This document shows positions 1 to 9,224 of a stretch of 64,000 bases of DNA, one piece after another (positions within the stretch are counted from its first letter, which is position 1; every line of letters begins with the position of its first letter). The stretch spans positions 1 to 64,000 of the forward strand of contig JAHBXW010000021.1 in NCBI GenBank assembly GCA_019636235.1, written 5' to 3'. Source of the DNA: Planctomyces sp. (GTDB lineage Bacteria; Planctomycetota; Planctomycetia; Planctomycetales; Planctomycetaceae). The notes beneath the pieces were generated by a model. That model did no database searches. It saw nothing but the letters and a program-made list of their open reading frames with translations, and was not told where the DNA came from. The position numbers and the translations under genes are program-made.

Positions 1-510
1 GAAGTTCCAAGGAACAATGATATTAAGCTGATGCTGGATATTGCTCCACAGGTCGCATTAACCGTGCGGAAGATGACGCCGCATTTATCAATCGCTGCCG
101 GAGGAGGTCGATTCATCACTGGCGATGCTCCGATCCATATGTTTGATTCGAATGACGAACGCCGTCGAGAAGGGCTTATGGGCGTCGGATGGGCCACTCC
201 CGAAGTTGAAGTGTCGATTCCGCTTTCTAGCACCGTCTGTCTGCTCTTAAACTGGGATGGCAATTCCAAGGTGTTTCCGGTTGATGACTTCGGCGTAGCG
301 AATTGCAACTACTTCAGAGCAGCAATGACGAGGCAGTACCTGTTCTATCCGCCCGGTGCGCCACTTCCATTCCTTCACGATCGTAATGAAGTGCATTGGG
401 GTGAAGAGAAACTCATAGAGTTGTTTGCCGATGAAAAGCAGAAGCAGCCTGCTACTCAGATTATGGGCGGAGGGATCGAACGACGTCCGCCTGCAAACGT
501 CCGCCGGTAG
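1..510 (+). CDS. DUF4238-like protein, C-terminal part (5' end outside window)
   Basis: The reading frame is open from base 1 and ends with TAG at 508-510, so the start lies upstream of the window. The visible 169 codons include a 'FITGDAPIH' stretch followed by a 'VSIPLSSTVCLLLNW' strand, the pattern of the DUF4238 family (a 'F.TSDnPv' motif followed by a 'PL.p...l' strand and a C-terminal helix that begins near an Asn). The function of that family is not established. The gene is clearly poorer in G+C than the rest of the window (about 42% in the first 60 bases), which suggests recent acquisition. Family assignment is by motif recognition only. Confidence 0.6.
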   Translation, partial: EVPRNNDIKLMLDIAPQVALTVRKMTPHLSIAAGGGRFITGDAPIHMFDSNDERRREGLMGVGWATPEVEVSIPLSSTVCLLLNWDGNSKVFPVDDFGVANCNYFRAAMTRQYLFYPPGAPLPFLHDRNEVHWGEEKLIELFADEKQKQPATQIMGGGIERRPPANVRR

Positions 511-519
511 CGATCGCCC

Positions 520-548
520 TTGCGCTCGTTCCCCAACTCGGCTAGAAT
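520..548 (+). promoter_or_regulatory. Candidate sigma-70 promoter for the small gene at 586
   Basis: A -35-like TTGCGC (520-525) and a -10-like TAGAAT (543-548) are separated by exactly 17 bases. The predicted start of transcription falls near 555, about 30 bases before the start codon at 586, leaving room for the AGGAGG ribosome binding site at 576-581. The -10 box matches the consensus at five of six positions; the -35 box is weak. Confidence 0.5.
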
Positions 549-585
549 TCCGTTGCCCAAGAGCTAGATAGGGCAAGGAGGCACG

Positions 586-822
586 ATGCAAAAGAAGTCT
601 GGGAAAGGCGAAAAGAAGCCGAACGAAAGACCGAAGAACCGTCCGCTACGCATCCCCCTGAGCTTCGAGAAGGTGGTGGACGCCATGCTCAAGACGAAGC
701 CGAAAAAGGGCAACTGGACCGCTATTCGAGGACTGTCCGGAATGGCATTTCCGGCGACCGGGCTGGGTCTGTCAAGTACAATATTCCGAAACGGTTTGAC
801 TTGCGCCCCCAAGAGCTCGTGA
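586..822 (+). CDS. Small basic protein of unknown function (78 aa)
   Basis: The protein starts with a lysine/proline/arginine-rich segment (MQKKSGKGEKKPNERPKNRP), followed by 'LRIPLSFEKVVDAML' and another Lys-rich patch. A perfect AGGAGG lies four bases before the ATG and a plausible promoter sits at 520-548, which is why I treat it as real. The N-terminal 45 residues resemble short proteins I associate with planctomycete accessory regions (basic start, then a 'LPLSFE..V..LL' helix, then a Lys/Pro end). The last 35 residues look less constrained, and the original stop may have been lost. No function can be assigned. Confidence 0.5.
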   Translation: MQKKSGKGEKKPNERPKNRPLRIPLSFEKVVDAMLKTKPKKGNWTAIRGLSGMAFPATGLGLSSTIFRNGLTCAPKSS

Positions 823-866
823 GAGGGTTAGCGACGATCGAATGGTGGTCCATTTCCAAAGCACTC

Positions 867-884
867 GCTGGGCCAAGGCCCAGC
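867..884. repeat. Perfect short inverted repeat
   Basis: GCTGGGCC-AA-GGCCCAGC is a perfect 8-base palindrome with a 2-base centre, 45 bases after the small gene at 586-822. It could be a remnant of an intergenic repeat or a weak terminator; no T-run follows it. The stretch 823-1092 otherwise shows no gene on either strand. Confidence 0.4.
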
Positions 885-1092
885 CCACGTCGCTATCTCA
901 CATGCAGGACCGGAAGAGCATGTTCGGTCGAGAGGGTCCGTCGAGATGGATTTCCATTCGCCGCCGTCCTCAACTGTGAAGTGTGGCCGCAAGCCCTAGC
1001 ATCGCGCGGCATCCCCACGGATTCCCCTGCTCCGCGGAAATTCAGCCGTGGCGACCCGGTCCGTCTGGCCAGCCTTGGCCCTCACAATCCGC

Positions 1093-2322
1093 TTACAACG
1101 GCAGCCGGCCCGGGCTGAGCGTCTGGTGCGGATCGAGCGCCGCCTTGACCCGCGACATCCAGGGGGACCAATGCCGCTCGTCGCCGAACACGCTTCCTGG
1201 CGTCTTCCAGGCGTCGTCGCAGTTCCACACGACCAGGCTCCCGCCCGCCGCTTCGGCAATCTTTCGCAGCGGCTGGATCGCTGCCCGGGCCTGTTCGACC
1301 GTGGTAATGTCGTCCGGCAGATGCGCGATGACGACGCCGTTGCCCGCATGGGCCTGGGCCGCCGCGCCCCGTTCGCCTGCCGCCTGCAGGATCCCAGCGA
1401 CCTGGCTGGGCGGCACGGAGACTGAGATCGTGACCGGATCGTCGCCGGCCGTCGGGAACTCCTTCAGTTCGGCCCACTGCTTGTTGGCGTCGTCCGATGC
1501 GAACGCGACGCACGCGCCGGGCGCCGCGTCCCGGAACTCCGCGAGCAAGGTGTCCGTCTGCCAGCGGGTTTCGCGCTCGCCGCCTTCGTAGAACACGCCC
1601 AGCAGACAAGCGCTCTCTGCGAGGCTCGGCAGCCCGCAGGCGCGGAGCGAACGCAGCGCGGCCGCGTTCAGCAGTTCGATCGCGACCGGCCGGGTCGCCG
1701 ACGTATTCAGACCGGTCAGCAGCGCATCAGCCGTCTCCAGCGTCGGACATTCCGTCCACACGGCGGCCCGGGTCTCCGGACGCGGGCGCAGCTTCAATGT
1801 GACTTCCGTGACGACGGCCAGCGTGCCCAGCGAACCGACCAGCAGCTTGCACAGGTCGTAGCCGGCGACGTTCTTGACGACGCGGCCCCCGCCGGAGAAC
1901 GCCCGCCCCTGGCCATCGACGGCCGACACGCCGATCACGTAGTCCCGGAACGTCCCGTGACCGAAACGTCCCAGGCCGCTGGTGTTCGTGGCGATCGCCC
2001 CACCCAGCGTGGCGCGCGTCGCATCCGGAATGTCGATCGGCAGCCGCTGTCCCTCAGCAGCCAGCAGCTGTTCGAGTTCGGCGACACGGATGCCGGCGCC
2101 GACGGTGATTGTCATGTCCCGGGCCGGGTAATCAGCGACGGCATCGAGCGACGTCGTCGGAATGAGCGTCGCCGGCCCGGTCAAAGGGAGCCCGTAGCGG
2201 ATGGCCGTCCGACCGCCCACGGGCAGCATGGCGCGATGCGGACCGGCGGCGTTGTCGGCCAGGAATCTGGCCAGCTCCGCGGCGCTGGAGGGCGTGAATT
2301 CTTCTGAGACCCCGGCTTGCAT
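1093..2322 (-). CDS. glcE: FAD-binding oxidase, glycolate oxidase GlcE-like
   Basis: This is an FAD-linked 2-hydroxy acid oxidase subunit of the GlcE type. The N-terminal PCMH-type FAD-binding domain is recognisable: 'PVGGRTAIRYG' early on, then 'DMTITVGAGIRVAEL', 'IDIPDATRATLGGAIATNTSG' and 'GGRVVKNVAGYDLCKLLVGSLGTL', the conserved pyrophosphate-binding and substrate-side segments. The C-terminus ends 'ALDPHQTLSPGRLPL', typical of this superfamily. The ATG at 2322 is chosen because the further upstream codons look random and run toward the pspA-like gene; about 409 residues remain, normal for GlcE. The usual partners GlcD and GlcF are not in the window, so it may act with partners encoded elsewhere or have a different substrate. 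Confidence 0.85.
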   Translation of the reverse strand: MQAGVSEEFTPSSAAELARFLADNAAGPHRAMLPVGGRTAIRYGLPLTGPATLIPTTSLDAVADYPARDMTITVGAGIRVAELEQLLAAEGQRLPIDIPDATRATLGGAIATNTSGLGRFGHGTFRDYVIGVSAVDGQGRAFSGGGRVVKNVAGYDLCKLLVGSLGTLAVVTEVTLKLRPRPETRAAVWTECPTLETADALLTGLNTSATRPVAIELLNAAALRSLRACGLPSLAESACLLGVFYEGGERETRWQTDTLLAEFRDAAPGACVAFASDDANKQWAELKEFPTAGDDPVTISVSVPPSQVAGILQAAGERGAAAQAHAGNGVVIAHLPDDITTVEQARAAIQPLRKIAEAAGGSLVVWNCDDAWKTPGSVFGDERHWSPWMSRVKAALDPHQTLSPGRLPL

Positions 2323-2434
2323 GCGTCGGATGATGGAGGAGTCGCGGGCCGACTGCAAATGGTCGGCGCGGGTTCCCGATTCGGGAGAACGGCCGCGCCG
2401 CGGGTCTTGAACGGGGCGTCCGACGCCGCTTGGT

Positions 2435-2971
2435 TCACTGCCCCAGCTGCTTGCGAAGTTCGGCCAGTTCGCGGTCGACGTCGGCCCAGTCATCGGCGGG
2501 GGGGGCTTTGGCGGCGCGGCCGGCGGCGCGGGCCGCAGCGGGCTGGTCGGGGGCGAAGCCTTCGAGCCGGCGTTCGGCTTCGTGCAGCCGCGCCTGGAGC
2601 GCGGCGAGGGTCGTCTGGAGGTGGTTTCGGGTGGAGAGCGCGGCCTGTCGCTGCTGCTCGAGTCCGGCGATCAGGGCTTCGACCTCTTTCTTCCGCATCA
2701 GCGACTGCCGGGCCTGGTTCTCGTCCCCTTCGGCGAGCTGCTTCCGGGCCGATTCGACCCATTCCCGGGCCTGGGACTGTTGTTCGGCGATTTCATTTTC
2801 GACTTTTTCGAGATTGCGGACGGCGGTGGCGGCGCTGCGTTGGGCGCCGGCGACCCCCTCCCGCATTTCACGACACACCTGTTCGAGCGCTGCGTGCGGG
2901 TCCTCGGCCTCTTCAAGCAGCGCGGTGAGGTTGCAGGTGACGATGTCGGTCAGGCGACTGAAATAGTTCAT
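2435..2971 (-). CDS. PspA/IM30 family protein
   Basis: A 178-residue, almost entirely alpha-helical coiled-coil protein. It begins 'MNYFSRLTDIV' and continues 'LLEEAEDPHAALEQVCREM', the hallmark start of PspA/Vipp1 proteins (helix 1 and the conserved 'eDP...l.q...em'). The rest is a heptad-rich helical hairpin (about residues 25-135) with an Ala/Pro linker and a short terminal helix. The family binds membranes and responds to envelope stress. The protein is shorter than E. coli PspA (222 aa). It lies 116 bases downstream of an ECF sigma gene on the same strand, so the two could belong to one envelope-stress transcription unit; that link is inference. Confidence 0.8.
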   Translation of the reverse strand: MNYFSRLTDIVTCNLTALLEEAEDPHAALEQVCREMREGVAGAQRSAATAVRNLEKVENEIAEQQSQAREWVESARKQLAEGDENQARQSLMRKKEVEALIAGLEQQRQAALSTRNHLQTTLAALQARLHEAERRLEGFAPDQPAAARAAGRAAKAPPADDWADVDRELAELRKQLGQ

Positions 2972-3087
2972 ATCGGGCCGTGCGGTCTGGGGGGCGTTGT
3001 TCGACAGATTCGCAGTCTCCGGGTTTCGCCGCACCGCCGCCCGGAGGACGAGCGATAACGGGGCAACGCGGCCCGGAGTCGGACGGA

Positions 3088-3738
3088 TCACGGCGGGATC
3101 GGGGCTTCGATCGTTTTCCTGGATTCGGCGCCCGGGGGCCCCTTCATCCCCCGCGCCGCCAGCTTTTCCGAGAGTTTTTCCCGCGCCAGCCGCAGCCGGC
3201 TCTTGCTGGTCGCCAGCGGAACGTCCATCGCGTCTGAGATCTCCGGCAGGCTCAGGCCTGAAAAATGGTGCAGCGTGAAGGTTTCCCGCTGGTCCCGGGG
3301 AATCTCCTCCAGCAGCGCATTCACGAGGCTGGTGAATTCCCGTTCCTCGACATGCACTTCCGGGGGCACGATGTCCTCGGCGATCCGATGCAGGATGTCC
3401 GGCTCGTCCGCCGTGCTGCCCTTGACCGCGCGAATCAGGGCGTCGTGGCGCTTTCGGCGGACGTCGTCAATCAACAGATTGCGGGCGATGCGAAACATCC
3501 AGCCGCGGAACCGTCCCGACGGCAGGTAATCCCAGAACTGATGATAGACCTTCAGCAGCGTGTCCTGGGTCAGATCTTCCGCCAATTGGCGATCCCGGGT
3601 GTTGCGAAAGAAAAACCCGCACAGCGGCCCCTGGTGTCGCTCGACCAGTTCGTCGAACGCCGACGCATCTCCCCCCTGCAGGCGGACCATCAGCTGGTCG
3701 TCGTCGTCGAGGTTCTGCGGAGCAGCGGCGGGATCCAT
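3088..3738 (-). CDS. ECF-type RNA polymerase sigma factor
   Basis: A 216-residue sigma-70 family protein of ECF layout. Region 2 is seen in 'FDELVERHQGPLCGFFF', 'AEDLTQDTLLKVYHQFW' and 'GWMFRIARNLLIDDVRRKR'; region 4 in 'ETFTLHHFSGLSLPEISDAM' and 'LATSKSRLRLAREKL'. Between them is a spacer of about 50 residues. The ATG at 3738 is preferred over a TTG at 3798 because the extra residues are not sigma-like. No anti-sigma factor gene is adjacent; the downstream neighbour is the PspA-like gene. It is divergent from the LarA-like gene at 3833. Confidence 0.88.
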   Translation of the reverse strand: MDPAAAPQNLDDDDQLMVRLQGGDASAFDELVERHQGPLCGFFFRNTRDRQLAEDLTQDTLLKVYHQFWDYLPSGRFRGWMFRIARNLLIDDVRRKRHDALIRAVKGSTADEPDILHRIAEDIVPPEVHVEEREFTSLVNALLEEIPRDQRETFTLHHFSGLSLPEISDAMDVPLATSKSRLRLAREKLSEKLAARGMKGPPGAESRKTIEAPIPP

Positions 3739-3832
3739 GGCGTCGGCCGCGGAACGTGCGAACGGAGACGGCGGACTGTGCGAATCCGCCCTCGCCAATA
3801 TAGTTGTGCGATCACATCAGACGCGAGGACTC

Positions 3833-5080
3833 ATGGCGGTCGAGACGCTGCAACTGAAATTCGGAACAGCCGGCGAATTCGCCTCGGAGATCGACGCGGG
3901 CCGGCTGATCGGCCGGTTCGAGGCGCCCGCCGCGATCAGCGACGTCGCCGGGCGCGTGGCGGAGGCGCTGGCGGCGCCCGCTGACTTCCCGCCGCTGCAC
4001 CAGGGGCTGGCCCCGGGCGACCGGGTGACGATCATCGTCGACCGACGGCTGCCGTCTGCCGCGTCCGTCGTCGCCGGGGCCTGGCGTGAGATTCACAAGC
4101 GGGAGATCGCACCGGAGGACGTGACGATTCTGCACCCCGCGGACTTTTCCGGCGGCACGCCCGCCGATCCGCGGACCGGCCTGCCGGAGGACGTGCGAGA
4201 CCGGGTCCAATGGGTGCTGCATGATCCGCTGAAGACGAACGGCTGCACCTACCTGGCGACGACGGCAGGCGGCGAACGGATTTACCTCGCCCGGGAAGCG
4301 GCTGAGGCCGATGCCCTGCTGCTGGCGGGCTGCGTCGAATTCGACCGGCTGTGGGGCTACCGCGGGCTGCAGAGCATGCTGTACCCCGGACTGTCGACGA
4401 TCGAGGCGATCCGCAAGGCGCATGGCCAGCCGCACGATGAACTGCAGGTCGACGATCCGCGGCCGCTGCGGCAACTGGCGGAAGAGGTCGCGTGGCTGCT
4501 GGGGGTGCAGTTTGGCGTCGCGGTGCTGCCGTCGGAAGGGGCGGGCGTCAGCCGGGTGTTCGCCGGCCAGGCGGACCAGGTGATGCGGTCGGCCGTGAGC
4601 GAGTTGAATCGCACGTGGCGGTTCGCCTGCGCCAGCCGCCCGGAACTCGTGCTCGTCGCCGTGGAATCGGACGCGGCCGGTCAAGGTTGGGACCAACTCG
4701 CGCGGGCGCTGCATTCCGCGCGGAATCTGGTCGCCCGGGACGGGCGGATCGTCGTGCTGACCGAACTCGACGAGGCGCTGGGCCCCGGGCTGCAGATGAT
4801 TCGGGACAGCCGCAAACCGCGGGACGCGATGCGGCCGCTGCGGGAAACGACGCCGCCGGACCTGCTCGCCGCGACGTCGTTGGCCCGGTCGGTGGAGTGG
4901 GCGAACGTGTACCTGTTGAGCCGGCTCGATCCGGACCTGGTCGAAGAGCTGTTCATGGTGCCGCTGAGCGGGATCGACGAAGTCGCGCGCCTGATTCAGG
5001 GGGATGAACGGCTGGCGGTTGTGGGGAGCGCTCAGCACGTCTGCACAGAGTCTGCGGGACTGGAAGCGGACGGGGCGTGA
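3833..5080 (+). CDS. LarA-like (DUF2088) protein lacking lactate-racemase catalytic residues
   Basis: A 415-residue protein with the N-terminal LarA-type fold: an early 'LAPGDRVTIIVDRRLPSA' segment, then a region around residues 166-186 reading 'VEFDRLWGYRGLQSMLYPGL' that lines up with the lactate racemase segment 'vePH..aGfSGG.K.vlPG'. Lactate racemase LarA uses a nickel-pincer cofactor held by the Lys and His of this segment; here His is replaced by Asp and Lys by Ser. The protein therefore probably is not a lactate racemase; another activity or a binding role is possible. The ATG at 3833 is preferred over an upstream GTG at 3560 because the region before it is antisense to the sigma gene. 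A TATAGT box at 3799-3804 lies 29 bases upstream. Confidence 0.7.
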   Translation: MAVETLQLKFGTAGEFASEIDAGRLIGRFEAPAAISDVAGRVAEALAAPADFPPLHQGLAPGDRVTIIVDRRLPSAASVVAGAWREIHKREIAPEDVTILHPADFSGGTPADPRTGLPEDVRDRVQWVLHDPLKTNGCTYLATTAGGERIYLAREAAEADALLLAGCVEFDRLWGYRGLQSMLYPGLSTIEAIRKAHGQPHDELQVDDPRPLRQLAEEVAWLLGVQFGVAVLPSEGAGVSRVFAGQADQVMRSAVSELNRTWRFACASRPELVLVAVESDAAGQGWDQLARALHSARNLVARDGRIVVLTELDEALGPGLQMIRDSRKPRDAMRPLRETTPPDLLAATSLARSVEWANVYLLSRLDPDLVEELFMVPLSGIDEVARLIQGDERLAVVGSAQHVCTESAGLEADGA

Positions 5081-5147
5081 CGGCGCCGGCTTGGGGCAGT
5101 GACGCACTGACGTCCGCAGAGGCGTGCAGAGCTGGCACGCACGGCAC

Positions 5148-5252
5148 GCCAATGTGGCAGCTCTTCGGTATCGCCATGAAATCCAGGGCAGTGCCATTGT
5201 GGCAGCAGTCGAGGTCGCCGTTGCCGGCGTTCAGCAAATTGCCATTGTTTTC
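5148..5252 (+). promoter_or_regulatory. Three GCCA(A/T)TGT(GGCAG) elements upstream of clpB
   Basis: The 292-base gap in front of clpB holds GCCAATGTGGCAG at 5148-5160, TGCCATTGTGGCAG at 5192-5205 and a third, partial copy GCCATTGT at 5241-5248. The two complete copies are inverted repeats (TGCCA-TTG-TGGCA in the second) and the three copies are spaced by 45 and 48 bases, roughly four to five helical turns. This looks like an array of operator sites for a regulator of this heat-shock-type gene. It is not the CIRCE/HrcA sequence. No convincing -10/-35 pair is visible, although TTGACG occurs at 5261-5266. Confidence 0.45.
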
Positions 5253-5372
5253 GTGAGGAATTGACGCAGGCTCGGTCAGTGTTCTCCGTGTCGCGGATCG
5301 CGGCACATGAGTTGCCAAAGGCTCATTGCACGGGCGGATTGCTGCCCGACACTCCCTCGGAGCCGGTCCCGC

Positions 5373-7988
5373 ATGCCTCCCCGTTTCGACAAGTACACCG
5401 TCAAGGCTCAGGAAGCCGTCCAAACCGCGCAGCACCTCGCCAGCGAGAAGGGGCATCGCCAGCTCTTGCCGCTGCACCTCTTGTCCGGCCTGATTGAGCA
5501 GCGTGAGGGCATTGTCCGGCCGCTGCTGCAAAAAATCGGCGTCAACGTCGGCCAGCTGGAATCGCTCATCGCCAGCGAGTTGGGCCGCCTGCCGTCGTCG
5601 TCGGGTTCGAACCTGGGCCTGTCGCTGTCGAGCGAACTGGACCGGGTGTTCGATGCTGCGCAGAAGCAGGCGGACCAGATGAAGGATCAGTTCGTCTCCA
5701 CGGAGCACTTGCTGCTCGGGCTGACGAAGGTCGACGACGCGGCCAAACGGCTGCTGCACGTGAACGGAGTCGAGGAGAGCGACATTCTGAACGCCCTGCA
5801 GAGCGTGCGCGGCAGCCAGCAGGTCACCGATCAGAACCCGGAGGACAAGTACCAGGCGCTGGAGAAGTACGGGAAGGATCTGGTGGCGCTGGCCCGTCAG
5901 GGGCGAATCGATCCCGTCGTGGGACGGGACTCCGAGATTCGCCGGGTGATTCAGATTCTGTCGCGGCGCACCAAGAACAATCCCGTGCTGGTCGGCGAGC
6001 CGGGCGTGGGCAAGACGGCGATCGTCGAGGGCATCGCGCACCGGATCGTTTCGGGCGATGTGCCGCAGGGGCTGAAGGACAAGGCGCTGATCGCGCTCGA
6101 CATGGGCGCGCTGATCGCCGGGGCGAAGTATCGGGGCGAATTCGAAGACCGGCTGAAGGCAGTCGTCAAAGAGGTCACCGATTCCAACGGGCAGGTGATC
6201 CTGTTCATCGACGAGCTGCACACGGTCGTCGGCGCCGGGAAGGCCGAAGGAGCGATGGACGCCTCGAACCTGCTCAAGCCCGCGCTGGCCCGCGGCGAGC
6301 TGCACTGCATCGGCGCGACGACGTTGAACGAGTACCGGCTGCACATCGAGAAGGACCCGGCACTCGAGCGCCGCTTCCAGCCGGTGATGGTCCAGGAGCC
6401 GAACGTCGAGGACACGATTTCCATCCTCCGCGGCCTGAAGGAGCGTTACGAGTCGCACCACGGCGTCCGGATCACCGACGATGCGATCCTCGCCGCGGCT
6501 TCGCTCTCGGACCGCTACATCAACGACCGGTTTCTGCCGGATAAGGCGATCGACCTCGTCGACGAGGCGGCCTCGCGGCTGCGGATGGAGATCGACTCCA
6601 TGCCCGTCGAGATCGATGAGGCGACGCGGCAGTTGACGCGGATGCAGATCGAGGCCGCCGCCATGGCGCAGGAGAAGAGCGCCGAAAGCAAGGAACGGCT
6701 GGCCGAACTGCAGCGGGAGATTTCCACCCGGGAGGAGGAGGTCGCCGCGCTGAAAGCCCGCTGGCAGGCCGAAAAGGAAGTCCTGTCCGGGCTCAAGCCG
6801 CTGCAGGAGCAGATCGAAAAACTCCGCGCGGACTACGACCGGGCATTCGCCCGGGCCCGGGAGACGAACGACAACGAGGACTATCTCCGCGCCCACGAAG
6901 CGCAGGTCGCGCTGTCCGCAGCCGAACAGAAGCTGGACGAAGCCAAGAAACGCTTCGACGAAATGCAGCAGTCCGGCGGCGAGCCGCTGCTCCGCGAGGA
7001 GGTCACCCCCGAAGACATCGCCAAGGTCGTCAGCACCTGGACGGGCATCCCCGTGGCGCGGATGCTGCAGACCGAGCGTCAGAAGCTGCTGGAGATGGAG
7101 GACCGCATCCATCAGCGGATGATCAACCAGGAGGAGGCCGTCACGGCGGTGGCCAACGCGGTGCGACGGTCGCGTTCCGGGCTGCAGGACCGGCAGCGGC
7201 CGATCGGTTCGTTCATCTTTCTGGGGCCGACAGGCGTCGGCAAAACGGAACTCTGCAAGGCGCTGGCCGAGTTCCTGTTCGACGATGAACGCCACATGAT
7301 CCGCATCGACATGAGCGAGTTCATGGAGCCGCACTCGGTGGCCCGCCTGATCGGAGCGCCTCCGGGATACGTCGGCTACGAGGAAGGGGGCCGGCTGACC
7401 GAAGCCGTACGTCGGCAGCCCTACTCCGTCGTGTTGCTCGATGAGATCGAGAAAGCGCACCGGGATGTGTTCAACGTCCTGCTGCAGGTGCTGGACGACG
7501 GCCGGCTGACCGACGGACACGGCCGGACGGTGGACTTCAGCAATACGATCGTCGTGATGACGTCGAACATCGGCTCGCAGGCGATCCTGGAACTGGCCGA
7601 GGAAGGGGACGAAGCGGAGATTCGCCGTGTGTGTATGGAGGCGCTGCGGCAGCGGTTCCTGCCCGAGTTCCTGAACCGGATCGACGACGTGATCGTGTTC
7701 CATCCGCTCGACCGCGGCGACCTGCGGAAGATCGTGGACCTGCAACTGCAGCGGCTGGCCCGGCAGATGGAGGAGCACGGCTACCGGCTGGAGGTGTCGG
7801 AGGGGGCCCGCACGGTTCTGGCGAACGAGGGGTACGATCCGCAGTACGGTGCGCGGCCGATGCGGCGGGTGATACAGAACCGACTCCAGAACGCGCTGGC
7901 GAATGCGATCCTGACGGGTGAGTTCCCGGAGGGATCGACGATCGACATCGACGTTCAGCACGGCGAGTTCACATTCGCCCGGAAGTGA
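5373..7988 (+). CDS. clpB: ATP-dependent disaggregase ClpB
   Basis: An 871-residue Hsp100 chaperone that, with DnaK, rescues aggregated proteins in the cytoplasm. Visible parts in order: the Clp-N repeat domain (residues 1-150, '[16 protein letters not shown]'); AAA-1 with Walker A 'GEPGVGKTA' and Walker B '[13 protein letters not shown]'; the coiled-coil M-domain (about residues 400-535, many Glu/Lys/Arg heptads); AAA-2 with Walker A 'GPTGVGKTE' and '[10 protein letters not shown]'; and the C-terminal D2-small domain ending near '[18 protein letters not shown]'. The M-domain marks it as ClpB rather than ClpC. The ATG at 5373 gives the usual '[15 protein letters not shown]' start. Length is normal for the family. 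It is preceded by palindromic elements that may control heat induction. Confidence 0.97.
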   Translation: MPPRFDKYTVKAQEAVQTAQHLASEKGHRQLLPLHLLSGLIEQREGIVRPLLQKIGVNVGQLESLIASELGRLPSSSGSNLGLSLSSELDRVFDAAQKQADQMKDQFVSTEHLLLGLTKVDDAAKRLLHVNGVEESDILNALQSVRGSQQVTDQNPEDKYQALEKYGKDLVALARQGRIDPVVGRDSEIRRVIQILSRRTKNNPVLVGEPGVGKTAIVEGIAHRIVSGDVPQGLKDKALIALDMGALIAGAKYRGEFEDRLKAVVKEVTDSNGQVILFIDELHTVVGAGKAEGAMDASNLLKPALARGELHCIGATTLNEYRLHIEKDPALERRFQPVMVQEPNVEDTISILRGLKERYESHHGVRITDDAILAAASLSDRYINDRFLPDKAIDLVDEAASRLRMEIDSMPVEIDEATRQLTRMQIEAAAMAQEKSAESKERLAELQREISTREEEVAALKARWQAEKEVLSGLKPLQEQIEKLRADYDRAFARARETNDNEDYLRAHEAQVALSAAEQKLDEAKKRFDEMQQSGGEPLLREEVTPEDIAKVVSTWTGIPVARMLQTERQKLLEMEDRIHQRMINQEEAVTAVANAVRRSRSGLQDRQRPIGSFIFLGPTGVGKTELCKALAEFLFDDERHMIRIDMSEFMEPHSVARLIGAPPGYVGYEEGGRLTEAVRRQPYSVVLLDEIEKAHRDVFNVLLQVLDDGRLTDGHGRTVDFSNTIVVMTSNIGSQAILELAEEGDEAEIRRVCMEALRQRFLPEFLNRIDDVIVFHPLDRGDLRKIVDLQLQRLARQMEEHGYRLEVSEGARTVLANEGYDPQYGARPMRRVIQNRLQNALANAILTGEFPEGSTIDIDVQHGEFTFARK

Positions 7989-8196
7989 GTCGACGACGAA
8001 TCCTGGGGACGTGCGTCAGCAGTCGGGGGAGCTCCTGAGCCGGGCTCGAGGTCTTGAGCAGGCAGGAACCGGGTTTGTGCGGACGTTCCAGAGGCCTGTC
8101 AAAAGAATCTGGCCGTCACCCCCCTCGAAGCCGGGCTCGATGAGGGATGGCGGCCAGCATCACGGGCCAATTGGGGAAACACGGGAGCGGCCCGGA

Positions 8197-9039
8197 TTAC
8201 GCCTTGGACTCCTCCGCCTCCGACGCGCGGGCGCGCCGACGCAGCCGATGTCCCGCGACTCCCGCCGCGCCCATCCCCAGCAGAACCAGGCTGGACGGCT
8301 CTGGCGCTGGAATCGGGGCCAGCTTCGCAACGAGCTGCGCATAGATGTCCGGCGGGAGGATGTCCGGCGGCAGATGGACAAAGTCTTCCGGGACGTATTC
8401 GTTTTGAATGGCCGGGCCCTGATACAGAATCACGTCCTGCACGAGCTGCAGATCGTGCAGTTCAATGTGCGGATTCTCCACGACGGTTCCCATCAGATTC
8501 ACCGACGCTCCCAGGTTCTCAGCCACCTGGAGCGATCGGCTGAGATTGCCGAACTTCAGGAAGTCCGCATCCGCGATCGTGCCGGTCGAGTTGAACGTCG
8601 TCTTGATCGTGACGTTCACGACCAGCGGTGCGACGTCGATATTGCCGTCGAAGGACAACACCAGCTGGACTCCGAACACCAGCGACTCCAGCGCGCTTGT
8701 TCCATTGTGGTAGCTCGCCCGCGCCAGTTCGATCGTCTGCCCGTCTGTCACCTCGATGTCCTTCGCGGGCGTCAGCACGATATGGCTGAAGCCCGGACCG
8801 CCCGCCCCGCCGCCCCACATGAACACGACCGAATCCCCCTGGGCGAACGTCTTGAAGATGGCTGTGTTCGTGTTGTCGAACGACTCGTGGCGCGTCCCGT
8901 CCGGAAAGATGGTCGAGCCGCGCAGGGTCGGATTGCGAAATTCCGCGACGATGTCGCCCTGAAACAGAAACCCCGCCTGAGCGCTCTGCGCCGACAGCCA
9001 AACTGCCAGACCCGCCGCCATTCCGATCAGACTGCGCAT
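8197..9039 (-). CDS. PEP-CTERM sorted exported protein with choice-of-anchor K-like domain
   Basis: A 280-residue exported protein. It starts with a signal peptide (MRSLIGMAAGLAVWLSAQSA, cleaved near AQA-GF) and ends with a PEP-CTERM sorting signal: 'PAPEPSSLVLLG', a hydrophobic helix and an Arg-rich tail. The body is beta-rich; 'GDSVVFMWGGG', then 'IELARASYHNGTS' and 'FGVQLVLSFDG', resembles the 'choice-of-anchor K' domain (F.WG... pF.lg...NGt...l.l.l.f). Such proteins are thought to be processed by an exosortase and displayed on the cell surface or in extracellular matrix. The ATG at 9039 has GGGAGAGGG just before it. No exosortase gene is in the window. Confidence 0.75.
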   Translation of the reverse strand: MRSLIGMAAGLAVWLSAQSAQAGFLFQGDIVAEFRNPTLRGSTIFPDGTRHESFDNTNTAIFKTFAQGDSVVFMWGGGAGGPGFSHIVLTPAKDIEVTDGQTIELARASYHNGTSALESLVFGVQLVLSFDGNIDVAPLVVNVTIKTTFNSTGTIADADFLKFGNLSRSLQVAENLGASVNLMGTVVENPHIELHDLQLVQDVILYQGPAIQNEYVPEDFVHLPPDILPPDIYAQLVAKLAPIPAPEPSSLVLLGMGAAGVAGHRLRRRARASEAEESKA

Positions 9040-9224
9040 AACCCTCTCCCGCGGCCCGTCGCCGCCATCGACATCGCCCGCCCACGCGGACAATGCGGTC
9101 CCCGGACGCTCGGGCCTCTGCTGAAGAAGTGCGCGGGACGGCTGACCCTTTCACGAATTCCCGCCGCCGCGATCAAGAAATTCAGAATCGGCTGCTGGGG
9201 CACGTCGCGCCCCGGGCCGCGGCG

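Noticed and set aside
5133-5147. TGGCACG sequence as a sigma-54 promoter before clpB
   Set aside because: The second element would have to be GC ten bases after the GG; it is not at that spacing.
4953-7961. 1002-codon open frame on the minus strand
   Set aside because: It is the antisense of clpB, whose protein is unmistakable. The frame shows the biased Arg/His/Val composition of a high-GC shadow frame and contains no recognisable domain.
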